A stretch of DNA of 64,000 bases from JALZUU01 sp964441245 (lineage in GTDB: Bacteria > Bacteroidota > Bacteroidia > Chitinophagales > Saprospiraceae): positions 81,967 through 145,966 of the forward strand of contig CAYTVR010000001.1 in assembly GCA_964441245.1 (NCBI GenBank), in the 5' to 3' direction. The position numbers and the translations under genes were made by a program. This document shows positions 8,581 to 16,245 of this stretch, in pieces (positions within the stretch are counted from its first letter, which is position 1; every line of letters begins with the position of its first letter). Below the pieces are notes generated by a model. The model was given only the letters and a program-made list of their open reading frames with translations. It did no database searches and had not been told where the DNA came from.

Positions 8581-9798
8581 ATGAATTTACCATTTAAAAT
8601 AGCGCGACGATACTTGTTTGCTAAGAAGTCAACAAATGCGATTAATATTATCTCAGGGATTTCAGTCTTTGGTCTCTCTGTTGGAACGGCGGCTTTAATC
8701 TTGGTTTTATCTGTATTTAATGGATTTGAAGATTTGATCACAGGGATGTTCAGTAACTTTAATCCGGATGTAAAAGTAACGCCACTAAAAGGGAAAACCT
8801 TCGAACTAGAGGACGATAAACTTACCCAAATTAAAAGCTTAGAAGGAGTTGACTTTGTGTCAAAAACACTCGAAGAAACGGCTATTTTCCAATATAAAGG
8901 AAGTGAAGATTTTGGTACTATAAAAGGAGTAGATGAGTTTTATCATCAAGTGACCAGTATTGATTCGACCATCCGCGAAGGAGTTTATAAACTAAAAGAT
9001 GAGCATCGAACTTTAGGTGTTTTAGGTGTTGGTTTACGGAACAAGCTGTCAGTCAATGTTGGAGATTTTTTATCGACACTAAGCATTTATATGCCAAAAC
9101 GAAAGCAAGTTGGGCCAACTGGAACGCCATTTAAAAAGAAGGAAATTTATCCTGTTGGCACCTTTGTAATTCAACAAGACTTTGACAATGAATATTTATT
9201 AACCTCTCTTGAATTTGTTCAAAAACTTTTGAGCGTCAAAAATGAAATAAGTAGTTTAGAAATAAAATTATCAGACCATACAGATCAGGACTTAACAGTT
9301 GGAGCTATTCAAAAAATATTAGGTGACCAATTTGCGGTAAAAGATCGGTATCAACAAGATGAAGCTTTTCTAAAATTAATGAATATAGAAAAATGGATGA
9401 GTTATGCCATTTTAAGTTTAACCCTCATCCTAGTAGCCTTCAATATGATTGGTGCTTTGTGGATGATTGTATTAGACAAAAAAAATGATATCGCTATTCT
9501 CAAATCAATGGGAGCCACAAAAGAATTGGTTCGCAATATATTTTTAAGCGAAGGCTTGTTACTTTGTTTACTTGGATTAGTGAGTGGTTTTTTGATCGCT
9601 ATTTTATTATATGGTAGCCAAAAAACTTTTGGTATTGTTCCTATTCCAGATGGTTTTGTGGTGGATGCTTATCCAATCAGTATGCGACTTCCAGACTTTA
9701 TCATTGTAGCATTGACAGTGATTGCGATAGGCATTGTTGCTTCTATTCCTCCTGCTTTACGAGCCGCGAGAGTACAAGCCTTGATTAGAGAGGATTAG
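8581..9798 (+). CDS. ABC transporter permease, LolC/LolE-FtsX type
   Basis: This is an inner-membrane permease of the MacB/FtsX class. One membrane helix lies near residues 22-45 (SGISVFGLSVGTAALILVLSV), followed by a large periplasmic domain (about 46-270). Three C-terminal helices (about 275-395) contain the FtsX core. The N-terminal ARRYL and the ISGISVFGLSVGTAAL region resemble LolC/LolE lipoprotein-release permeases. No ATPase gene is adjacent, which is common in Bacteroidota, where the LolD partner is encoded elsewhere. The likely role is lipoprotein release from the inner membrane. The start ATG is supported by a -7 box 46 bp upstream. Confidence 0.85.
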   Translation: MNLPFKIARRYLFAKKSTNAINIISGISVFGLSVGTAALILVLSVFNGFEDLITGMFSNFNPDVKVTPLKGKTFELEDDKLTQIKSLEGVDFVSKTLEETAIFQYKGSEDFGTIKGVDEFYHQVTSIDSTIREGVYKLKDEHRTLGVLGVGLRNKLSVNVGDFLSTLSIYMPKRKQVGPTGTPFKKKEIYPVGTFVIQQDFDNEYLLTSLEFVQKLLSVKNEISSLEIKLSDHTDQDLTVGAIQKILGDQFAVKDRYQQDEAFLKLMNIEKWMSYAILSLTLILVAFNMIGALWMIVLDKKNDIAILKSMGATKELVRNIFLSEGLLLCLLGLVSGFLIAILLYGSQKTFGIVPIPDGFVVDAYPISMRLPDFIIVALTVIAIGIVASIPPALRAARVQALIRED

Positions 9799-9857
9799 TG
9801 TTTTTTCATTTTATAAAAAATTGTAAATAAAAGAAAATTCTGATAAAAACATAGAAA

Positions 9858-10220
9858 ATGGAAGAATGGGAATTTGATTTTGAATGGCTAAAAGTTCGAC
9901 ATTTTGTCAAAGACTCAATGGATAGAGATACTTTACCAGATCTCAACGGGATTTTATTTCTAGTTGGAATTCAAGAACTCGGTCGCTGGCAAGGTCAATT
10001 TACAAAAGAGGAAAAACAAGATTTAATGCACATTGCAGTCTGTCGCTTGTTGAGCTATGATGGATATTATGAATTTGCAGGTAGAGATGCAGATGGATGG
10101 CCACATTGGAAACCCTCCAAACTACTTTCCGTAAAGGGAGTACAAGAACAGGAAAAATTACTCAAAATAAAAGCGATTCAATATTTCAAAGAAATGGAAG
10201 CAGAAAATTCAACGCTATAA
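9858..10220 (+). CDS. Conserved hypothetical protein, cytoplasmic, 120 aa
   Basis: No characterised family is recognised. The protein is soluble, acidic and aromatic-rich, with no signal peptide. The central stretch (LNGILFLVGIQELG, then a DLMHIAVCRLLS helix and a YYEFAGRDADGWPHW turn) has the look of a compact conserved domain that I associate with other Bacteroidota genomes, without a known role. It follows the permease gene by 59 bp on the same strand and is probably co-transcribed with it, though no functional link can be drawn. Confidence 0.7.
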   Translation: MEEWEFDFEWLKVRHFVKDSMDRDTLPDLNGILFLVGIQELGRWQGQFTKEEKQDLMHIAVCRLLSYDGYYEFAGRDADGWPHWKPSKLLSVKGVQEQEKLLKIKAIQYFKEMEAENSTL

Positions 10221-10311
10221 ATAGTTAATTCTTTTTAAGAAAAAACTTTTGAGCTATCACCTATTTCGAATTCTTAAACAACTTCGTTATAAAAAACTAA
10301 AAACTTTATCC

Positions 10312-10956
10312 ATGAAACAATTTTTATTACTTTTCACTTTTGCTAGTGTTTTATTCTTTAGCGGATGTGGTAATTCTGACGGTTACACTTATGCTATGAT
10401 TGAAACAGAGTTTGGTAACATGAAAGTAAAACTCTACAATGACACTCCTCTACATCGAGATAACTTCATCAAGTTAGCAAAAGAAGATTTTTATAAAGAC
10501 CTTTTATTTCATCGAGTTATTAGTGGTTTTATGGTTCAGGGTGGTGATCCTGATTCAAGAACTGCAAGTCCAGATCAATCTCTAGGTGGTGGCGGTCCTG
10601 GCTATCAAATTCCCGCGGAGATTGGTCATCCTCACATCAAAGGAGCTATTGCTGCGGCTCGTACACAAAATCCTGAAAAGAAGTCTTCCGGTTGCCAATT
10701 CTATATCGTACATGGAAAACCAAGTAGTGATAGAGAAATCGAAAGTATGGAACGACAGAAAAAAATAAAATACAATGACGCCCAAAAAGAATTATACAAA
10801 ACACTAGGTGGCGCTATCTTTTTAGATAATGAATATACCGTTTTTGGAGAAGTCGTTGAAGGATTAGACATCATTGATAAGCTTGCTGCGGTACCCACTA
10901 AACCGGGTGATCGCCCTGTGAAAGATGTCAAAATGAACGTCAAAATTTTAAACTAA
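10312..10956 (+). CDS. Cyclophilin-type peptidyl-prolyl isomerase, lipoprotein
   Basis: This speeds proline cis-trans isomerisation of exported proteins. The ATG at 10312 gives a clean lipoprotein signal (MKQFLLLFTF, lipobox FSGC with the lipidated Cys at residue 19); the longer frame starts at a TTG at 10249. The cyclophilin fold follows, with FHRVISGFMVQGGDP, the catalytic Arg in FHRV, AAARTQNPEKKSSGCQFYI and TVFGEVVEGLDIIDK. A charged insertion of about 25 residues (SMERQKKIKYNDAQKEL) separates the last two motifs. The next gene encodes a second cyclophilin with the same insertion, indicating tandem duplication. Location is probably the periplasmic face of a membrane. Confidence 0.92.
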   Translation: MKQFLLLFTFASVLFFSGCGNSDGYTYAMIETEFGNMKVKLYNDTPLHRDNFIKLAKEDFYKDLLFHRVISGFMVQGGDPDSRTASPDQSLGGGGPGYQIPAEIGHPHIKGAIAAARTQNPEKKSSGCQFYIVHGKPSSDREIESMERQKKIKYNDAQKELYKTLGGAIFLDNEYTVFGEVVEGLDIIDKLAAVPTKPGDRPVKDVKMNVKILN

Positions 10957-10967
10957 AAAGTATAAAC

Positions 10968-11019
10968 GTATTCAAGTGTTCCAATATATTGATCACAGGA
11001 TATTGTAACACTTGAATAC
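10968..11019 (+). terminator. Cruciform-like hairpin between the two cyclophilin genes
   Basis: The outer 13-bp arms (10968-10980, 11007-11019) are perfectly complementary, and a nested 6-bp stem pairs 10982-10987 with 11000-11005. It separates two paralogous genes, so it may attenuate rather than fully terminate. Confidence 0.65.
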
Positions 11020-11047
11020 ATGAACACATCAACACTAAATTAATACC

Positions 11048-11932
11048 ATGAATTTTAGTAAATCGATTTACTTAAGCATCTTAATTAGTCTTTTATTGTC
11101 CGCTTGCGCCAAACCGATTGCAGATTTTACCTATAAAGGGAATACGGATCATGCACCGATTAAGATTGAATTTGAAAATAAATCTTCCGAAGCAGAAGAC
11201 TATGATTGGAACTTTGGCGATGGCAGTACATCTAGTGATCCTTCTCCGAGTCATGAGTATAAAGAGTCAGGTAATTATACGGTTACGCTTATCGCAAAAA
11301 AAGGAAAAAAAACTAAATCTATAGCAAAACAAATACAAATAGAAGCTCCCGAAAATTGCCTCGTAGAAATCGAAACTGAATATGGTAACATGATCGCCGT
11401 TCTTCATGATGCGACACCGGGACATCGCGATAATTTTATCAAACTAGTTGAAGAAGAATTTTATGATGGAATTATTTTCCATAGAGTCATTAATGGTTTT
11501 ATGATTCAAGGTGGTGACCCAAACTCTAAAGATGCTAAACCTAATGCGCAACTTGGTTCTGGAGGTCCCGGATATCAAATTCCAGCAGAATTTGTCGATT
11601 CTTTAGTTCATATAAAAGGAGCTTTAGCAGCTGCTCGGACTAATAATCCACAAAAAAAATCTTCTGGTTCTCAATTTTATATTGTACAAGGAAAGCCATT
11701 GAGCAATGGAGAATTAAATATGATGGAAGCACGCCAAGATGCTCGCTACACCAAAGAACAACGAAAAATTTACCGGACGCAAGGAGGTACGCCTCAGTTA
11801 GATCGAGAGTATACGGTCTTCGGTCAAATCATCAAAGGTTTAGATGTGATTGATAAAATTGCTGCAGTCCGAACTGGTAATAGAGACCGTCCTGTAAAAG
11901 ATGTAAAAATGAAAATTCGGGCGATTAGATAA
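11048..11932 (+). CDS. PKD domain-cyclophilin fusion, lipoprotein
   Basis: This is an exported peptidyl-prolyl isomerase with an added recognition module. Residues 1-19 form a lipoprotein signal with lipobox LSAC. Residues 22-95 are a PKD domain (YDWNFGDGSTSSDPSPSHEY, then SGNYTVTLIA). Residues 100-294 are a cyclophilin with FHRVINGFMIQGGDPN and AAARTNNPQKKSSGSQFYI. The cyclophilin part closely resembles the preceding gene, including the charged insertion, so the pair arose by duplication and this copy gained or kept the PKD domain. PKD domains usually bind proteins or polysaccharides at the cell surface; tethering the isomerase to surface substrates is inference. Confidence 0.92.
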   Translation: MNFSKSIYLSILISLLLSACAKPIADFTYKGNTDHAPIKIEFENKSSEAEDYDWNFGDGSTSSDPSPSHEYKESGNYTVTLIAKKGKKTKSIAKQIQIEAPENCLVEIETEYGNMIAVLHDATPGHRDNFIKLVEEEFYDGIIFHRVINGFMIQGGDPNSKDAKPNAQLGSGGPGYQIPAEFVDSLVHIKGALAAARTNNPQKKSSGSQFYIVQGKPLSNGELNMMEARQDARYTKEQRKIYRTQGGTPQLDREYTVFGQIIKGLDVIDKIAAVRTGNRDRPVKDVKMKIRAIR

Positions 11933-12003
11933 ACAACAATGCTTGTCATCTTCTTCCCTTAGATTCAAACCTTTAGCTTCTTAAAAAATTAGTATATTTT
12001 TAA

Positions 12004-12011
12004 TACTTTTG
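12004..12011 (+). promoter_or_regulatory. Predicted -7 element of ppgK
   Basis: TACTTTTG fits TAnnTTTG and lies 86 bp before the chosen ATG of the glucokinase gene. Confidence 0.4.
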
Positions 12012-12097
12012 TAACTGAATTACAATCATCTCGTTAGGAACCTTAAGAGTAATGGAATATTTCCATGCTTGAAACACCTCATAAAATAAATTTTATT

Positions 12098-12877
12098 ATG
12101 GCAAAAGAGCTTATGTTGGGAATTGATGTTGGAGCATCTGGAATCAAAGGGGCTTTGGTAAATATAACAAAAGGTAAATTCGATGGCGAACGATTTAGAG
12201 TAGCTACTCCCAAACCGGCGACTCCAGAAGAAGTCGGAAAGTCTTTTGCTGAAGTCGTTAATCATTTCAATTGGAAAGGACCTGTTGGATGTGGTTTTCC
12301 TGCTATTATTAAAAATGGTGTGGCACTGAGTGCTGCAAATATTGATAAAAGTTGGATTGGGGTCAATGTAGAAAATTTATTAAGCGAGCGTTGTGGTTGT
12401 CCTGTTTTTATCAATAATGACGCGGATGTTGCTGGTATCGCAGAAATGGAATATGGCAGAGGAAAAGGAGAGAAGGGAACCGTCCTATTAATTACGATTG
12501 GCTCAGGTCTAGGTTCTGCTCTTTTTCATAATGGAGAATTGATTCCTAATACCGAATTTGGCCATTTTTTCCTTAAAGGCCATGATCAGGTAGCAGAACG
12601 TTACGCTGCAGATTCTATTAGAAAAAAAGAAGATCTCGATTGGGATGTTTGGGGAAGTCGATTCAATGAATACCTAAGCTTATTGGAAAGATTATTTTCA
12701 CCAGATTTATTCTTACTCGGTGGTGGAAGTAGCAAAAAATTTGATAATTTCTCTGATCAAATTACAATTAACACTCCTGTCAAACCTGCCAAGCTTTTAA
12801 ACCATGCAGGAATCATCGGTGCAAGTGTTTTAGCCTACAAAAAAAAGCCTCTGAATATTACTTCAGAAACTTTTTGA
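12098..12877 (+). CDS. ppgK: Polyphosphate glucokinase (ROK family)
   Basis: This phosphorylates glucose using inorganic polyphosphate, and in some relatives ATP. The ROK phosphate-binding loop is at the N-terminus (GIDVGASGIKGAL). FINNDADVAGIAE carries the catalytic Asp, and LITIGSGLGSALF is the second phosphate motif. The later EFGHF and LDWDVWGSRFNEYLSLLERLFSPDLFLLGGG block is typical of the PPGK branch and replaces the zinc-binding CGxxGC cluster of ordinary ROK kinases. I start at 12098 because the catalytic fold begins five residues later; an in-frame ATG at 12065 would add 11 residues. It is a single gene with a -7 box upstream, convergent with the next gene. Confidence 0.88.
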   Translation: MAKELMLGIDVGASGIKGALVNITKGKFDGERFRVATPKPATPEEVGKSFAEVVNHFNWKGPVGCGFPAIIKNGVALSAANIDKSWIGVNVENLLSERCGCPVFINNDADVAGIAEMEYGRGKGEKGTVLLITIGSGLGSALFHNGELIPNTEFGHFFLKGHDQVAERYAADSIRKKEDLDWDVWGSRFNEYLSLLERLFSPDLFLLGGGSSKKFDNFSDQITINTPVKPAKLLNHAGIIGASVLAYKKKPLNITSETF

Positions 12878-12976
12878 TATGTAACAATATAGGATTATCT
12901 CTTTGATATATTGATGGCAATAGCTTGACTATCGAGCGTGCTCGGTTTCAAAATACTTGCCAACAAAAATGTTTAA

Positions 12977-13798
12977 TTAATTTATTTTTCCGATGATCGA
13001 TTGATATCGTTCAATATATACTTTCTCATTTGTTCCGCAAGAACTAACCTGCGAATTTATTCTTTCCATTCTATCTGGCGAACTTGGTCGTTTTTGTAAC
13101 CACGAAATATTTCTTTCCTCTCGCTCTGCTCGATCCAAGAAAGTATTGATTGATCCTGCATCAAATAAAAATGGACACATAATATTTACTGCAAATGAAT
13201 CTGCTTGTGCACCATATTTTTCAGAAAAAGAAGCATCCCGCAACCATAAAGCCATATTTTCGATTTCTGCAACCGTATTATATAACAATACATCTCCTAA
13301 CTCTTCACTACTAAACGCATTCGTTAACTCATCTATTAAAATTCCTTTATCGGTATATAACATTTCATGTGCTAAAACCCCTAATAATTCATTTTCAGAC
13401 TCTAAATATTTTAATAATCCAGAGTAGATAAAAAAGTGTCCACCTGGTGCTGCAAATAAATTTAAATCCTCATCATTATCAATTACCGTAATACTCCAAT
13501 CAAAATTATTTCTATTGACAACTGGAGCGGTGACCGCTAAAGTCTTGATCAAACTGTTGAGGTAAGCTTCGACCTTTTCTTCTGCTTGATTATCTTCTAA
13601 ATCGAGCACTGGAAAATTATGCGTATCCCCTAAAATGGTTTCTTTTAGGCGTAAGCCAATAATCCGTTGATCTTCTGCAGTAAACTCATCAGGATTAATA
13701 TGAATGATCGCATCATCATTTTTTCTACAAGAAGAAAAGATACAAAGTGCTAAAATTAATCCGAATCCGAATATAGATTTGGGTATAAACCGAACCAT
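12977..13798 (-). CDS. M48-like lipoprotein with a degenerate zinc site (probable pseudo-peptidase)
   Basis: This is a membrane-anchored relative of BepA/Oma1-type M48 proteases. The signal ends in CIFSSC with the lipidated Cys at residue 24. The substrate-strand region NLFAAPGGHFFIYSGLL (about 113-129) and the following ENELLGVLAHE helix are well conserved. The HExxH zinc motif reads H144-E-M-L-Y148, so the second histidine is tyrosine (codon TAT, one base from CAT). The usual third ligand, Glu two residues before QAD, aligns with Gly196 in YGAQAD (my alignment by eye). Loss of two of three ligands argues against proteolysis, while the intact frame and conserved fold suggest a retained binding or scaffold role. 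Alternatively it is an early pseudogene. Confidence 0.85.
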   Translation of the reverse strand: MVRFIPKSIFGFGLILALCIFSSCRKNDDAIIHINPDEFTAEDQRIIGLRLKETILGDTHNFPVLDLEDNQAEEKVEAYLNSLIKTLAVTAPVVNRNNFDWSITVIDNDEDLNLFAAPGGHFFIYSGLLKYLESENELLGVLAHEMLYTDKGILIDELTNAFSSEELGDVLLYNTVAEIENMALWLRDASFSEKYGAQADSFAVNIMCPFLFDAGSINTFLDRAEREERNISWLQKRPSSPDRMERINSQVSSCGTNEKVYIERYQSIIGKIN

Positions 13799-13961
13799 AG
13801 AATATATTTTTTTGTAAAATCTAGTTTGTGGGGGAGCTCAAAAAATTCGGGGAGGAAAGAAATGCTTTCAATAATAAGAGCATTTAAAACAAGACAAAAA
13901 ATATGCCATGACGTTTTTTTATAACCTGTTTAGTAAGTCATAAACATTAAGTCACAAATAC

Positions 13962-14003
13962 GAAGTCCTCTCAAACGCGTATTATGCGAATTGAGAGGAC
14001 TTC
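13962..14003 (-). terminator. Hairpin downstream of the TPR gene
   Basis: A perfect 13-bp stem (13962-13974 with 13991-14003) has a 16-nt loop and lies 27 bp past the stop of the TPR gene. Confidence 0.75.
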
Positions 14004-14030
14004 ATACTGACTACTTATCACTTTTTATTA

Positions 14031-15443
14031 TCAAGCAGCTTTTCGATAAACGGCAATAATAGCCAAGACTTCACTATCGACTTCTAAATCAGGTTGAAGA
14101 TCAAATAAGGCATCATGCATATCAAAATTTTCTGTCAAAGCTTGACCCAATAAGTAAAGGCCTTCTTTTCTTCTTCCTAATTGAAATAAACAGGCAACAC
14201 GGCAATAAAGCAACTCTGTCCCTTCAGACATCATTTCGGCTTCATCTAATGTTTCTAATGCTTCAATCGCCATATCCGTATCCATTAAAAAACTTGCAAA
14301 CTGAATCCAATATTTACTGATTTCAGGTGCGGTATCAGCTGCTTTCTGAAAAAAGTTATAGGCTTTCGTTTCGTTACCAACTTGGTAATAAGCTTCCGCT
14401 AAACTAGCATAATACTCTTCTTTTCGATCATTAATTAAAATGGCTTTTTCATAAGAGTCAATAGCATTGTCCCATTGTTTCAAACGAGTATAACATTCTC
14501 CTAAACGGAAATGAATATCATTGTTTTGTGGATCTAACTTAATCGCTTTATTATAAAATGATTTGGCTAATCTTAAATCATGTTGAGCTTCATAACAAAA
14601 GCCAATTTTCATTAAAAGATCTGCATCTGGCTTAATATCCTGCTCTATCGCTTCACTATAGCATTCTAGTGCTTTCTCAAAATATCCTTTATGAATACAA
14701 GCCTCAGCACATTCTCGATAAGCATGTTCAAACTTTTTATTTATGATAAAAGCATATTCAAACGCTTCGATTGCCTCCTCATATTCTTCACTCCCCGCAT
14801 AAGCCTGTCCTAAATTGAACCAAGCAAGATGGCTATAAGGTTCTTCATCAATAATCTGAAGATGTAAAGCGATACTTTCTGGATACATTCCTGAAAACTC
14901 TACTGCCCACCAAATCCGCTCGAGCACTTTACTATTCTTAGGGTCAATTAGTAAGGCTTGGCGCAATGATTCAAACATGAGATCATACTTGGCAAGACTT
15001 TCATAGACATATGCCTCATAAAGGTATACTTGGCTGAGTTCCTTCCCCAGAGTGTACCCTTTAAGCTCTGTTAGGATATCAAAAGCATCTTGCTGGTATT
15101 TTAGGTTAATAAAGGCTTCCACTTTTAATAATTTTATTTCAAAAGCCTTTGGAGAATAGATTTCTGCCGTTTCTAAGCATTCTAATGCGATATGATCACA
15201 GTCTTTATCAAAAAGCAATTGCGCTTTTCTAATATAAAAATTAGCAGAATAGCTATGTTGAGCCAATGCATGCTCCACAACACCTAATGCTTTTTCAGGA
15301 AGGTTTTCATTTTCGTAATAGTCAATTAGCTTGAAAAATACCGGTTCCTCAATGAAACCTACCGTTCCCTGCTGTGACATGGCCTCATACTCGGAAACTA
15401 AGCCTGCTATAGTGTGTTCATTCTTAAAATCACGTCCTTTCAT
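14031..15443 (-). CDS. Tetratricopeptide-repeat protein, cytoplasmic
   Basis: This is a protein-interaction scaffold of unknown partner. It has no signal peptide or membrane helix. Nearly the full 470 residues are TPR-like helix pairs, clearest between residues 200 and 400: HLAWFNLGQAYAGSEEYEEA, then AYRECAEACIHKGYFEKALE, MKIGFCYEAQHDLRLAKSFY, FRLGECYTRLKQWDNAIDSY and ASLAEAYYQVGNETKAYNFF. The protein is acidic. It is transcribed alone, with 800 bp of noncoding DNA upstream and a strong hairpin downstream, so context gives no clue to function. Confidence 0.85.
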   Translation of the reverse strand: MKGRDFKNEHTIAGLVSEYEAMSQQGTVGFIEEPVFFKLIDYYENENLPEKALGVVEHALAQHSYSANFYIRKAQLLFDKDCDHIALECLETAEIYSPKAFEIKLLKVEAFINLKYQQDAFDILTELKGYTLGKELSQVYLYEAYVYESLAKYDLMFESLRQALLIDPKNSKVLERIWWAVEFSGMYPESIALHLQIIDEEPYSHLAWFNLGQAYAGSEEYEEAIEAFEYAFIINKKFEHAYRECAEACIHKGYFEKALECYSEAIEQDIKPDADLLMKIGFCYEAQHDLRLAKSFYNKAIKLDPQNNDIHFRLGECYTRLKQWDNAIDSYEKAILINDRKEEYYASLAEAYYQVGNETKAYNFFQKAADTAPEISKYWIQFASFLMDTDMAIEALETLDEAEMMSEGTELLYCRVACLFQLGRRKEGLYLLGQALTENFDMHDALFDLQPDLEVDSEVLAIIAVYRKAA

Positions 15444-16245
15444 GGTTGTATTTTAATTGTGTTCGAGGTAAATATACAGAAAAAAGGTACAAACATTCCG
15501 CATTATTAACAGGCTTTTTTTAAAAAAATTGCATTCTTTTTAATGTATTAAAATCATTTATAAAGTGTATAACATGCTAATTATTAATAATTTAAAGATT
15601 ATATTTATTTAAAATTGTTTTTATTTGATGATTTAAAATGCTCTAAGTCACCGCACAATATATGTAGCGAAAATTAAAGCTTAAAATTTATATATATGGG
15701 AAACAAGAAGTTAATACCTAAGAATGGATAAAATTTTATTTTTAGCGTTTTTGTGACATCAATTCTGTTCTTTTTCTAGTTCTCAGACGTGCTATAGGTA
15801 TAACGAAAACACCCCTACCAACCGCTGCCTTCTAAATAACTACCGCTTTCTCGAAAAAAGGTAACAAATAATTTGTGTTCAAAAAATCAAATTCGCTGTT
15901 GTGTGACAGGTATTATTAAAAAAGGTTATGCGAAAAAAGAAAAAATATTAAAAAGAGAAGGAAATCAATTCAAGAATGAAGGAAGTAGGAAGTAGGAAGT
16001 AGGAAGTAGGAAGGTAAATAGAATAATGGTTCAATACAATGAAGATCCGCATTATACTACATAAAATTGTTAGTGATGCAACATTTTAAGAAATATGGCA
16101 CTCTTTAATTATGAATCAATAACAGCTAAATTAAATCCATATGGAAAGATTCATGCACCCTATACTTGCGTAGGCCAAGTGTAGCAAGCAATAAAGTGAC
16201 TTTCATTATTTCAAATCCTATTTTATTATCGTTAAAATGCTACAA
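15444..16245. other. 802-bp intergenic region
   Basis: This is one of the largest gaps in the window. It must contain the promoter of the TPR gene and the 3' end of the TonB-receptor transcript. It is strongly AT-rich (15,530-15,700 especially), holds a heptamer microsatellite (listed separately), and offers only very short frames such as an 11-codon one near 15,696. No tRNA or recognisable structured RNA was seen. Confidence 0.5.
15981..16008. repeat. Heptanucleotide microsatellite (GGAAGTA)4
   Basis: Four perfect head-to-tail copies of GGAAGTA are followed by a degenerate fifth. The tract is intergenic, 237 bp beyond the stop of the TonB receptor. Copy number of such tracts can vary by slippage. 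Confidence 0.9.
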
